Position numbers and translations under genes: made by a program. Shown in pieces: positions 16,649-26,168 of a DNA stretch of 64,000 bases. The notes under the pieces are model-generated. The model did not search any database. It saw nothing but the letters and a program-made list of their open reading frames with translations, and was not told the origin of the DNA. This DNA comes from Chitinilyticum piscinae (GTDB lineage Bacteria > Pseudomonadota > Gammaproteobacteria > Burkholderiales > Chitinibacteraceae): positions 124,001 through 188,000 of the forward strand of contig NZ_JADFUA010000005.1 of NCBI RefSeq assembly GCF_015223195.1, written 5' to 3'. Every line of letters starts with the position of its first letter. Position 1 is the stretch's first letter.

Positions 16649-17839
16649 ATGTCGCCGCGCCTGTCCGAACTGCACCCCTACCCGTTCCAGAAACTGCGTC
16701 AGCTGTTTGCCGGCTTGGCCGCCCCTGCAGGCCTTGGCCACATCAATCTGTCGATCGGTGAGCCCAAGCACCCGACACCCGAATTCATCAAGGATGCGCT
16801 GGTCGCCAATTTTGCCGGGCTGTCCGCCTATCCGGCTACCCAAGGCTCGGACGATCTGCGCAGCAGCATCAGCGACTGGATCGCCCAGCGCTACGGCATT
16901 ACAGCTCCGAACCCGGCTTCTGAAGTCCTGCCGGTCAACGGCAGCCGCGAGGCACTGTTTGCCTTTGCGCAGGCCGTGATCAACACCGACGTGCCCTACA
17001 AGCCCGTGGTACTCTCGCCTAACCCCTTCTACCAGATCTACGAAGGCGCGGCACTCTTGGCCGGCGCCGAGCCCTGGTATGTGAACTGCACCGCCGAAAC
17101 CGCCTTCCAGCCGGACTGGGACAGCGTCCCCGAAGACGTCTGGGCACGCACGCAACTGGTTTACGTCTGCAGCCCGGGCAACCCGACCGGCGCCGTCGCC
17201 AAGCTGGCTGACTGGGAACGATTGTTTGCCCTGTCTGATCGCTATGGCTTCGTGATCGCCAGCGACGAGTGCTATTCCGAAATCTATTTCGGCAACGACA
17301 AACCGCTGGGTGGGCTGGAAGCGGCCGCCAAGCTGGGTCGCAGCAACGAGCGACTGGTCATGTTCTCCTCGCTGTCGAAGCGCTCCAACGTGCCGGGCCT
17401 GCGCTCCGGTTTCGTCGCCGGGGACGCGAAAATACTCGAACAATTCCTGCTCTATCGCACCTATCACGGCTGCGCGATGAGCCCGACCGTACAGGCCGCC
17501 AGCGCCGCGGCGTGGCGCGATGAAGCGCATGTGCAGGATAATCGCGAACAGTACACTGCCAAATTCCAGGCCGTAACCACCAAACTGGCCAGCGTGCTCG
17601 ATGTATCGCTGCCCGATGCCGCCTTCTACCTGTGGGCGAAAGTGCCGGGCGGCGACGATCTGGCCTTTGCCAAACGCCTGTTTACCGAAGCGCACATTAC
17701 TGTTCTGCCCGGGTCTTACCTCGCGCGTGAAGCCCATGGTGTGAACCCGGGCGCTGGCTACATCCGCATTGCGCTGGTTGCGCCACTGGCAGAGTGCATC
17801 GAAGGTGCAGAGCGCATCGTCGCCCTGCTCCGGAGCTGA
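16649..17839 (+). CDS. dapC: Succinyldiaminopimelate transaminase
   Basis: PLP-dependent class I/II aminotransferase of the succinylase lysine pathway, acting on N-succinyl-2-amino-6-ketopimelate. The 396-residue product carries INLSIGEPKHPTPEF near the N-terminus, the PLP Lys at about 244 in SSLSKRSNVPGLRSGF, and the C-terminal Arg motif GYIRIALVAP. Immediately upstream of dapD on the same strand, which supports the pathway role over other aminotransferase options. Confidence 0.92.
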   Translation: MSPRLSELHPYPFQKLRQLFAGLAAPAGLGHINLSIGEPKHPTPEFIKDALVANFAGLSAYPATQGSDDLRSSISDWIAQRYGITAPNPASEVLPVNGSREALFAFAQAVINTDVPYKPVVLSPNPFYQIYEGAALLAGAEPWYVNCTAETAFQPDWDSVPEDVWARTQLVYVCSPGNPTGAVAKLADWERLFALSDRYGFVIASDECYSEIYFGNDKPLGGLEAAAKLGRSNERLVMFSSLSKRSNVPGLRSGFVAGDAKILEQFLLYRTYHGCAMSPTVQAASAAAWRDEAHVQDNREQYTAKFQAVTTKLASVLDVSLPDAAFYLWAKVPGGDDLAFAKRLFTEAHITVLPGSYLAREAHGVNPGAGYIRIALVAPLAECIEGAERIVALLRS

Positions 17840-17845
17840 CAACCA

Positions 17846-17906
17846 ATACCCGACACCCGATATAGCTGAAACCATTCTAATGGATAGGCTACATGACAAT
17901 ACCCCA
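17846..17906 (+). repeat. 53-bp-period direct-repeat element, copy 4
   Basis: ATACCCGA at 17846 and ATACCCCA at 17899, 53 bp apart. The internal arms TAGC/GCTA and CCAT/ATGG can pair around TCTA. It begins 6 bases after the dapC stop and lies inside the dapC-dapD intergenic region. Confidence 0.8.
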
Positions 17907-17938
17907 TTAATCAGACCGACCCATCAGGACCATTACCC

Positions 17939-18760
17939 ATGAGCAACCTGCAACAAGTCATCGAAACCGCGTTTGAAAACCGCGCCGACATCAACCCGGG
18001 CAATGTCTCGCCGGAACTGCGCGATGCCATCAATGAAGTCATCATCGGCCTGGATCGCGGCCAGTATCGCGTCGCCGAAAAAATCAACGGTGACTGGCAC
18101 ACCCACCAGTGGCTGAAAAAGGCGGTACTGCTGTCCTTCCGCATCAACGACAACGAAGTAATGGCCGGCGGCTGCACCCAGTATTTTGACAAGGTGCCGA
18201 GCAAGTTCGCCGATTACACCGAGGCTGATTTCCGTGCTGGCGGCTTCCGTGTCGTGCCGAACGCCATCGCCCGCCGCGGCTCCTTCATTGCCAAGAACGC
18301 CGTACTGATGCCGTCCTACGTCAACATCGGCGCCTACGTTGACGAAGGCACCATGGTCGACACCTGGGCCACTGTTGGCTCCTGCGCGCAGATCGGCAAG
18401 AACGTGCACCTCTCCGGTGGCGTGGGCATCGGCGGCGTACTCGAACCGCTGCAGGCCGGCCCGACCATCATCGAAGACAACTGCTTCATCGGCGCCCGCT
18501 CCGAAGTCGTCGAAGGCGTGATCGTCGAGGAAGGCTCGGTGATCTCGATGGGCGTGTACATCGGCCAGTCCACCCGCATCTATGACCGCGAAACCGGCGA
18601 AGTGAGCTACGGTCGCATCCCGGCTGGCTCGGTCGTGGTCTCCGGCAACCTGCCGTCCGCGGATGGCAAGTACAGCCTGTACTGCGCCGTGATCGTGAAG
18701 AAGGTTGATGCCAAAACCCGCAGCAAGGTCGGCATCAACGAACTGCTGCGCGGCATCTAA
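17939..18760 (+). CDS. dapD: Tetrahydrodipicolinate N-succinyltransferase
   Basis: Transfers succinyl from succinyl-CoA to tetrahydrodipicolinate in lysine/peptidoglycan precursor synthesis. The 273-residue product has the DapD N-terminal domain followed by left-handed beta-helix hexapeptide repeats ([21 protein letters not shown] and [21 protein letters not shown]). C-terminal [20 protein letters not shown] is typical. Lies 99 bases after dapC with a repeat element between them. Confidence 0.97.
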   Translation: MSNLQQVIETAFENRADINPGNVSPELRDAINEVIIGLDRGQYRVAEKINGDWHTHQWLKKAVLLSFRINDNEVMAGGCTQYFDKVPSKFADYTEADFRAGGFRVVPNAIARRGSFIAKNAVLMPSYVNIGAYVDEGTMVDTWATVGSCAQIGKNVHLSGGVGIGGVLEPLQAGPTIIEDNCFIGARSEVVEGVIVEEGSVISMGVYIGQSTRIYDRETGEVSYGRIPAGSVVVSGNLPSADGKYSLYCAVIVKKVDAKTRSKVGINELLRGI

Positions 18761-18813
18761 GAGGTATAGCCCGGCAGGTAGCTTTCTGTCTAAGCTGCAC
18801 AGCCATACCCACA

Positions 18814-18840
18814 AAGCCCGGTCAAGCCGGGCTTTTTTTT
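18814..18840 (+). terminator. Intrinsic terminator of dapD
   Basis: AAGCCCGG-TCAAG-CCGGGCTT followed by T6, 54 bases after the dapD stop. Confidence 0.93.
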
Positions 18841-18858
18841 GCCCTTGGTCGACAGGCG

Positions 18859-18891
18859 AAAAAAAACCCGGCTCGCCACTGCGAACCGGGT
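18859..18891 (-). terminator. Strong minus-strand terminator without an upstream gene
   Basis: Minus strand ACCCGGTTCGC-AGTG-GCGAGCCGGGT, 11 pairs with one G-U, followed by eight T (18866-18859). No minus-strand gene lies on its upstream side before the region of the 19098 start, so it most likely ends the small RNA. Confidence 0.9.
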
Positions 18892-18947
18892 CACCAATTA
18901 CATCTACAAAGGAGAAACTATCAAGATACCAATTGAGCATCCCAACG
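18859..18947 (-). ncRNA. Putative small RNA with anti-Shine-Dalgarno loop
   Basis: No ORF is present. On the minus strand a promoter (TTGACA-17-TAAATT) predicts a start near 18947. The transcript can form a stem of CAATTGGTATCT (18935-18924) with AGATGTAATTG (18905-18895): 11 pairs, two G-U, one bulge. It closes an 18-nt loop that contains TTTCTCCTTTG, the complement of an AAGGAG ribosome site. It ends in an 11-bp terminator hairpin with loop AGUG and eight U. Length is about 89 nt. Loops of this type are known in Hfq-dependent RNAs, for example the sibling NmsR/RcoF RNAs of Neisseria meningitidis; relation to them is inference. Confidence 0.75.
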
Positions 18948-18952
18948 TAAGC

Positions 18953-18981
18953 AATTTACCTTACAAGCATAACTTTGTCAA
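18953..18981 (-). promoter_or_regulatory. Sigma-70 promoter of the putative small RNA
   Basis: Minus strand TTGACA (18981-18976, perfect) and TAAATT (18958-18953, 4 of 6) separated by exactly 17 bp. Confidence 0.72.
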
Positions 18982-19060
18982 ACAGATCAAGAGTTTGCTA
19001 ATGCAGCCACTCCCGAACTGGTGCTCCTAGCAAACTGCGGGCAGGATGAATCGCTGCAGG

Positions 19061-19066
19061 TATAAT
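19061..19066 (+). promoter_or_regulatory. Candidate -10 box for the 19098-21813 cluster
   Basis: Perfect TATAAT 32 bases before the ATG at 19098; predicted start near 19073. No clear -35 or ribosome site. Confidence 0.5.
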
Positions 19067-19097
19067 ACGCGCCTTGCATCATATTCCGGCCCCGACC

Positions 19098-20180
19098 ATG
19101 TACCTGACCGACCCCCGCCAGTATCCCCGCGTGAACCCGCAAAATCCGGTAATCCGCGCCCTGATGAGCTACCTCACCGAAAAGGACGCCGATGCGGCGC
19201 AGGCCAAGCGCCGGCAGCTGGCGGAGCTGATCGATGAGCTGCTGCTCAATCATGATCATCCGGCACTGAATGCGGCTCTGACCCAGACCCCGTCGCAGGA
19301 CGCCTGGCTCGCGCTGTGGCAAATCGTGTGCGACGCCGTTGAAGGTCCGGTCAGCAGTGGCAGCAAAGCCCTGCCGTTTGCCATTCCGCTGATTCTGGTG
19401 GCCGGCAGCAAGAACGAAATCACCCTGAACGAGCAGCTGGATGCCGATGCCGTTCTGGCCGTGCTGCGCGATGCCGGGATCATTCGTGCCGATGCCGTCA
19501 TTAGTCTCTCCGGTGCATTGGTGCATCCGGACACACTGGCGGCAATCAATCCGGCGCAGCTGCGCCAGTGGCGCGACAGCCACGACGCCAGCCAGCCGTT
19601 GCCGGATCTGCCTGCCACCGCGCTGACCTTCAAGAACGAAGGCGTTTTCCTGCGCTATCTGGTTGGCGTTGCCCGGCAGGATGCTGGCCAACCCGCAGCG
19701 ATCCGGCTCGGCGGGCAAGTCGGCAACTGGGCTAATGTGCTGGCCAAGCTGGTTGGCGATGCGCTGGCACAGGATGGCCTGACCCTTTTCCCGATTCCGC
19801 GCGTACCGCAAGGCCTGCTGGCCGCACAGGATGGCGCCCGGCAGACGCAGCTGGAAACCCGGCTGCAGGTAGCCACCAGCAACGCGCTGCGCAGTATCCG
19901 CAGCAAGGGGCGCACGCCGGTGATCTGCATCGCCAGCCATGAGCCGGCCGAAATCCGCATCACCTTCGCCGCGCAGGAAGACAGCGAACGCTGGGAAGGC
20001 TATGTCTGGCCGCTGGCACCGGGCGACCGCGTTGAAGCCATTCAGCACTACGCCGTCGAGCTGTTCCGGGAATGCCAGGTCAACGACATCCGCCTGATTG
20101 ACGGCGTACAGCCGGATAAGGATGTCGACGAGCTGCCGTATTTCATCACGGCCCACACTGCCGCTACCACCCAGCAATAA
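19098..20180 (+). CDS. Conserved-looking hypothetical protein (360 residues)
   Basis: Not recognised. The product is soluble, with no signal peptide or membrane span, and opens MYLTDPRQYPRVNPQNPVIRALMSYLTEKDADAA. It has a middle block LPFAIPLILVAGSKNEITLNEQLD and a C-terminal block LAPGDRVEAIQHYAVELFRECQVNDIRLIDGVQPDKDVDELPYF. Start set at ATG 19098; an in-frame ATG eight codons earlier is less likely because it sits at the predicted transcription start. It leads a tight co-directional cluster with a 2Fe-2S protein, a hydrolase and a CbiM-like permease. Confidence 0.75.
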   Translation: MYLTDPRQYPRVNPQNPVIRALMSYLTEKDADAAQAKRRQLAELIDELLLNHDHPALNAALTQTPSQDAWLALWQIVCDAVEGPVSSGSKALPFAIPLILVAGSKNEITLNEQLDADAVLAVLRDAGIIRADAVISLSGALVHPDTLAAINPAQLRQWRDSHDASQPLPDLPATALTFKNEGVFLRYLVGVARQDAGQPAAIRLGGQVGNWANVLAKLVGDALAQDGLTLFPIPRVPQGLLAAQDGARQTQLETRLQVATSNALRSIRSKGRTPVICIASHEPAEIRITFAAQEDSERWEGYVWPLAPGDRVEAIQHYAVELFRECQVNDIRLIDGVQPDKDVDELPYFITAHTAATTQQ

Positions 20181-20191
20181 AGGAAGCTTGC

Positions 20192-20500
20192 ATGAGCCAC
20201 TTCAAGTACCACGTGTTTTTCTGCCAGAACCAGCGCGCCGAAGGCGAATCCTGCTGCAACAACTGCGGGGCGACCGAGATGCAGACCTATGCCAAGGATC
20301 GCGTGAAAGCCCTCGGGCTGAACGGCGCCGGCAAGGTGCGGATCAACCGAGCCGGTTGTCTGGATCGCTGCGATGATGGCCCGGTCTTGGTGATTTATCC
20401 CGAGGAAACCTGGTATACCTACGTGGACAAGGACGACATCGACGAAATCATCGACAGCCACCTCGTGAACGGCAAGGTTGTCGAGCGGCTGAAGGTGTGA
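20192..20500 (+). CDS. Thioredoxin-like [2Fe-2S] ferredoxin
   Basis: The 102-residue protein has the arrangement of thioredoxin-fold 2Fe-2S proteins: FFCQNQ..EGESCCNNCG near the N-terminus and RINRAGCLDRCDDGPVLVIYPEETWYTYV, supplying the cluster cysteines. It starts 11 bases after the preceding gene with AAGGAAG upstream. Probably an electron carrier; partner unknown. Confidence 0.87.
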   Translation: MSHFKYHVFFCQNQRAEGESCCNNCGATEMQTYAKDRVKALGLNGAGKVRINRAGCLDRCDDGPVLVIYPEETWYTYVDKDDIDEIIDSHLVNGKVVERLKV

Positions 20501-20502
20501 GC

Positions 20503-21141
20503 ATGAGTTCGGTACGCAAGGCGCCATCGTTCGAACTGCTGCACATCGCGGGCCCGGCCGGGCAGCTGGAATGCCTGTGGCTGGATTCCGCGCTGGAGGA
20601 TACGATCGGCATCGCACTGGTTGCCCACCCCAATCCGACCGAGGGAGGCACCTTCAACAACAAGATCGTGCACACACTGGCTAAAACGCTCTCTCGCCGG
20701 GGGTATGTCGCCTACTGCCCGAACCTGCGGGGCGTGGGCAAGTCCGAGGGTGCGCACAGCCGTGGCGAATTCGAGCCTGATGACATGGCAGCGGTGCTGG
20801 CCCACGCGCGCAGCCAGCACCCGCAACTGACACGCCTGACGCTGGCGGGCTTTTCGTTTGGCACGCTGGTGCAAAGCCGCCTGCGCCAACGGCTGGCGGA
20901 TGATGAAGTCGAGAGCATGATTCTGGTCGGCCCGGCTATCAGCCGTTACGACTTCCCCGCAGTTCCCGCCAATACACTGATAATTCACGGCGAGGAAGAC
21001 GAAGTGATTGCACTGCAGGCGGTGCTGGATTGGGCACGACCACAGGGTTTGCCGATCGTGGTTGCTCCGGGCGTCGGGCACTTCTTCCATGGCAAACTAA
21101 CCCTGCTGGCCGAGCTGGTCAACCGCTTCTGGCGCACCTGA
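20503..21141 (+). CDS. Alpha/beta hydrolase
   Basis: The 212-residue product has the alpha/beta hydrolase pattern: ALVAHPNPTEGGTFNNKIV with a His-containing oxyanion segment, RGVGKSEG, the nucleophile elbow GFSFGT (Ser at the centre) and a late VGHFFHG holding the catalytic His. It resembles the small dienelactone-hydrolase-like proteins often annotated as CocE/NonD-type hydrolases. Start chosen at ATG 20503 with GAAGG upstream; a GTG two codons earlier is also in frame. Two bases after the ferredoxin stop. Confidence 0.83.
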   Translation: MSSVRKAPSFELLHIAGPAGQLECLWLDSALEDTIGIALVAHPNPTEGGTFNNKIVHTLAKTLSRRGYVAYCPNLRGVGKSEGAHSRGEFEPDDMAAVLAHARSQHPQLTRLTLAGFSFGTLVQSRLRQRLADDEVESMILVGPAISRYDFPAVPANTLIIHGEEDEVIALQAVLDWARPQGLPIVVAPGVGHFFHGKLTLLAELVNRFWRT

Positions 21142-21147
21142 GGTGGC

Positions 21148-21813
21148 ATGAACCTGCTTGCGGCGCCCTTCCCGGAAGAATGGCTCTGGCTGGCCAGTGC
21201 CATTGCCGCACTGCTTCTCTTGCGCGCCGGCATGCGCATCCGCTGGTTGCAGCTCAGCCAGCCAGAGCTGAGCAGCTGGTTCGGCGCAACCACGCTGATC
21301 CTGCTGCTGTGGCAATTGCAGGCCAGCGTTACCCCCGGAATTGCGTTCCACCTGCTTGGCGCGACCGCGCTGATGCTGATCGCCGGGCGCGACCGTGCCC
21401 TGTTCAGCATGCTGGTCATCATTGTGGTCGATGCCCTCTGGCAAGGGCACGGCGATGCCGAAGCAGCCGGATTGTCCTGGCTGATCGCCGGCTGGGTTCC
21501 CGTAACGCTGAGCCATTACCTGCTGCAGCTGAGCCAGCGACGGCTGCCCTGCAATTTCTTCATCTACATTTTTCTCAACAGCTTTGCTGCCGGTGCGCTC
21601 TGCATCTGGACCACCGGATTGCTGCAATGTCTGGCACTGGCGGCCAGCCCGGCATTCGACCTTGCCACACTGCTCGACGAACAGTTTCCATACTTCTTCA
21701 TGCTGGGTTTTCCGGAGGCCTTCACCACAGGCCTGAACATCACCATCCTGGTAATCTGGCGCCCCCAGTGGGTAGCCAGCTTTGACGACCAGCGCTATCT
21801 TGGACGTAACTAG
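21148..21813 (+). CDS. CbiM-like energy-coupling factor transporter permease
   Basis: A 221-residue integral membrane protein with about six spans. The segments TPGIAFHLLGATALMLIAGRDRAL and FFMLGFPEAFTTGLNITILVIWRPQWVASFDDQRYL match the CbiM/PF01891 substrate-specific component of cobalt or nickel ECF transporters. No cbiQ/cbiO or nik partner genes are adjacent, so it either uses shared ECF modules or works alone. It is six bases after the hydrolase gene, so same operon. Confidence 0.8.
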   Translation: MNLLAAPFPEEWLWLASAIAALLLLRAGMRIRWLQLSQPELSSWFGATTLILLLWQLQASVTPGIAFHLLGATALMLIAGRDRALFSMLVIIVVDALWQGHGDAEAAGLSWLIAGWVPVTLSHYLLQLSQRRLPCNFFIYIFLNSFAAGALCIWTTGLLQCLALAASPAFDLATLLDEQFPYFFMLGFPEAFTTGLNITILVIWRPQWVASFDDQRYLGRN

Positions 21814-21909
21814 CAAAGCAGAAAGCACACAGTTATCTGCCGGCTGCATTCTCGTAACTTGCCGATAGCTGGCAAACTGCCTACATTGCAGAGCAGTATG
21901 GGGAGTTCC

Positions 21910-23442
21910 ATGAACAGCATCCGCCAGCATCTCAATATTCTGCTCGTCTGCGTCGTCACGATCGTGCTGGCCGCTTCCGGCGGCTATAGCTACTGGCGCG
22001 CGGAGCGTGACCTGCGCAACAACATGGAGCAGTACAGCAAGGCGCTGGAAAACCGCCTGAAAACGGTGCTGCCTAATCTGATCTGGAATTTCGACGACGA
22101 GCAGCTGGCCAAAGTGCTGGACGCGGAAATGTCTCTCTCCTATGTCAACGCAATTGTTGTCTACAACAACAATCTGCCACTGGCAGGCCGCATCAAGCGG
22201 GGCGACCAGATTACCCCCCTGCAGGGCAAGCCGCCGGTGGCAACGTCCAAGAGCATGGAATTCCCGGTCTTCTATGCCGGCAACCCGCAGGCCATCGGCA
22301 AGGTCACGATTGAGCTCACCGATGCGCCGGTACAGGCCGCATTGCGTCAGCAGATCATCGAGCGCGTGATTGAAATTGTGCTGCTGGTCATCATCTTGCT
22401 CATCGCATTAAGCCGCAGTGTCACGATCGCGATCATGCGACCGCTGGACGAACTGCGGGACAAGCTCAATCAGGCCGCCGAACAGAAAGACAATATCCAG
22501 AGCATTCAGGAAAGCCGCTACGTCGAATTTGCCGATGTGATGGCCGGCTTCAACCGGATTGCCGAGCGATTAATGGCAGACATCACCGAAAAAAGTCATG
22601 CGGCGGCGGAGATGCGGCAAGCCAAGGAAAGTGCCGAAACCGCCTACCGGCAACTCAAGGAAGCCCAATCCTCCCTCGTGCAATCGGAAAAGATGGCTTC
22701 GCTGGGAAATCTGGTGGCGGGTGTCGCGCATGAAATCAACACCCCGGTTGGCGTAATCGTGACCTCGGCCTCGGTACTGGTCGACGAGACACTGCAATTC
22801 CGCAAGGCACTGGAAAGCAATGCCCTTAAGAAATCGGAAGTACTGCAGTACAGCACGGTCGCCGAGCAGTCATCGAATCTGATTCTGGCCAATGCCGAGC
22901 GCGCCGCCAATCTGATCCAGAGCTTCAAACGGGTCGCCGTCGATCAGACCTCCGAAGCACGGCGCGATTTCGAATTGAACAGCTACCTCAACGAAATCAT
23001 CACCAGTCTGCGGCCAACGCTGAAGCACACCGCAATCGAAGTCAATTGCGACTGCCCCGAGGGCATCCGCATGGACAGCTACCCGGGGGCCTTATCGCAA
23101 ATCATTACCAATTTCCTCACCAATGCGATGGCGCATGCCTTCGAGCCCGGACAGAGTGGACATATTCGCATTGCGGCCGAAGAAGAGGGGCCGATGGTCA
23201 CCTTATCGTTCAGCGATGACGGCAAGGGCATTGCCAGCGAACATCTGTCGCGGATTTTTGATCCGTTCTTCACCACGAAACGAGGCAGTGGCGGTAGTGG
23301 TCTGGGGTTGAACATCGTTTACAACCTCGTCACCCAGACACTCGGCGGAACGATTTTTGTCAATTCCCAGCCGGGTATCGGCACCAGCTTTGTGGTGTGC
23401 ATTCCCAAGGCCGGTCCGCGCGACGGCGGCTCTGACAGTTAA
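21910..23442 (+). CDS. Sensor histidine kinase (orphan)
   Basis: The 511-residue membrane kinase has an N-terminal helix (residues 6-28), a periplasmic sensor segment to about 155, a second helix (about 158-178) and a HAMP-like linker. A coiled-coil stretch (EMRQAKESAETAYRQLKEAQSSLV) leads to a HisKA-like block with His274 in VAGVAHEINTPVGVI. The ATPase domain has N box NFLTNAMAHAF, G1 SDDGKGI, F FDPFFTTK and G2 GSGLGLNIV. Start ATG 21910 has GGGGAG upstream. No response regulator gene is adjacent. Confidence 0.9.
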   Translation: MNSIRQHLNILLVCVVTIVLAASGGYSYWRAERDLRNNMEQYSKALENRLKTVLPNLIWNFDDEQLAKVLDAEMSLSYVNAIVVYNNNLPLAGRIKRGDQITPLQGKPPVATSKSMEFPVFYAGNPQAIGKVTIELTDAPVQAALRQQIIERVIEIVLLVIILLIALSRSVTIAIMRPLDELRDKLNQAAEQKDNIQSIQESRYVEFADVMAGFNRIAERLMADITEKSHAAAEMRQAKESAETAYRQLKEAQSSLVQSEKMASLGNLVAGVAHEINTPVGVIVTSASVLVDETLQFRKALESNALKKSEVLQYSTVAEQSSNLILANAERAANLIQSFKRVAVDQTSEARRDFELNSYLNEIITSLRPTLKHTAIEVNCDCPEGIRMDSYPGALSQIITNFLTNAMAHAFEPGQSGHIRIAAEEEGPMVTLSFSDDGKGIASEHLSRIFDPFFTTKRGSGGSGLGLNIVYNLVTQTLGGTIFVNSQPGIGTSFVVCIPKAGPRDGGSDS

Positions 23443-23516
23443 ACCGACGAAGCCCGAACAGATGCCCTCTCGGGCGGCATCCGGTATCCTTGCGCTTTTG
23501 CTCCGGTAATGTAGCC

Positions 23517-24575
23517 ATGACCACCGTTTTGCTCCCTCCTCCCTCCGGCTTTCTGGCGTACTGCCGCCCGGGTTTTGAAGCGGAAGCACTGGCCGACCTG
23601 CAGGCAAGGCATGGCAAGCAAGGCGGTCAGGACAGCGCGGCCGGCTGGGTCTGGCAGGCTCGCTCCCCGAAAAGCAGCGACGATGAAGGCAGCTGGAATA
23701 ACAGTTTCGTTTTCATTCGTCAGCATTTGCCGACGCTGGGCCGCATTGCCCTGCCCGAGCGCGACCGTCTGACCCCGATTATCGACTTTCTCAAGGGGTA
23801 TAGCCCAGTATTCCATGAAATATGGATCGAATATCCGGATACCAATGAGGGGAAAGCCCTTTCCAGCTTTGCCAAGAAATTCCAGCCGTATGTGGAAAAA
23901 GCTGCACGTGCACAAGGCTGGCTGCAAGCACACGGCAATGGCCCACTAATCCGCCTGCATCTGTTCTTCGCCAGCCAGAACGAGGTCTTTGTCGGCTTGC
24001 GCATTGCCCGTCCGGGTGATTGGCTGTGTGGCATTCCGCGCCTGCGCTTTCCCAGCGAAGCGCCGAGCCGCTCGACACTAAAGCTGTTCGAGGCCTTCAT
24101 CACGCTGGTCGACGAACCCGAGCGGCGCCTGAAACCGGGGATGACCGGGGTCGACCTGGGGGCAGCCCCCGGCGGCTGGACCTACCAGCTGGTGCATCGC
24201 GGGCTGAAAGTGTATGCGATCGACAATGGCCCGATGAAAGGCAGCATGGATGGCCACCCGCAGGTCAAGCATCTGCGCGAAGACGGTTTTCGCTGGAAGC
24301 CTCGCCAGCCAGTTGACTGGCTGGTCTGCGACATGGTCGAGCAACCGGTACGCATCGCTGCACTGATTGCACAATGGCTGGCCAGCGGGCTAGCCCGCCA
24401 GACTGTCTTCAACCTCAAGCTGCCGATGAAAAAACGCCATACCGAGGTTGAGCGCTGTCTGCAACTGATCCGCGATGCTCTGGACGATGCCGGTCTGCGT
24501 TACCGCATCCGCGCGCGGCACCTGTATCACGACCGCGAAGAGATCACCTGCTACATCCGCGTCGGCAAGGACTGA
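23517..24575 (+). CDS. rlmM: 23S rRNA (cytidine-2498-2'-O)-methyltransferase
   Basis: SAM-dependent ribose methyltransferase acting on 23S rRNA C2498. The 352-residue product has a THUMP-like N-terminal half and an RrmJ-type fold with SAM motif GVDLGAAPGGWTYQL. The catalytic residues lie in VCDMVEQP and NLKLPMKKRHTEV. Start set at ATG 23517 (MTTVLLPPPSGFLAYCRPGFE), where family similarity begins. Confidence 0.94.
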   Translation: MTTVLLPPPSGFLAYCRPGFEAEALADLQARHGKQGGQDSAAGWVWQARSPKSSDDEGSWNNSFVFIRQHLPTLGRIALPERDRLTPIIDFLKGYSPVFHEIWIEYPDTNEGKALSSFAKKFQPYVEKAARAQGWLQAHGNGPLIRLHLFFASQNEVFVGLRIARPGDWLCGIPRLRFPSEAPSRSTLKLFEAFITLVDEPERRLKPGMTGVDLGAAPGGWTYQLVHRGLKVYAIDNGPMKGSMDGHPQVKHLREDGFRWKPRQPVDWLVCDMVEQPVRIAALIAQWLASGLARQTVFNLKLPMKKRHTEVERCLQLIRDALDDAGLRYRIRARHLYHDREEITCYIRVGKD

Positions 24576-24818
24576 CCACGGCGGCCCAACTGCCGCGCAC
24601 GACAGCGATTCTGGTTTATCATTGGCACAGGCGGCCTGCCGCCCCGTTTTCTGTCCCGGCGTCCGGCAAGACGCCTGAATGTCGTTTTTCGGCTTCGCCG
24701 GAACACGCATGGATACAACAAGCAAGTCGTTACTTTCGAATCAGCCCTGCAGCAGCCCCCGCTGCGGGCTCCCCCCGAAAGCGACGTATTCACCACCCTG
24801 CTCTGCAAGGACATCCCG

Positions 24819-26021
<1,203 letters not shown>

Positions 26022-26039
26022 ATGACTGCATGATGCGAC

Positions 26040-26075
26040 GCCAAACGGCAGCGGCGGCTGCCGTTTGGCATTTAT
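26040..26075 (+). terminator. Hairpin terminator after argD
   Basis: Perfect 13-bp stem GCCAAACGGCAGC-GGCG-GCTGCCGTTTGGC followed by a weak ATTTAT tail. Confidence 0.68.
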
Positions 26076-26168
26076 GCCACGCCGGCATGGGGCTTACGCA
26101 AAAACGCTAGACAGGCGTCAGGGAAAACACCTATAAACATATCTCCTGCACCTGTAAGGAAGCTGACC

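Noticed and set aside
18763-18811. GGTATA...ATACCCA around the dapD downstream hairpin
   Set aside because: No octamer partner at 53 bp in either orientation.
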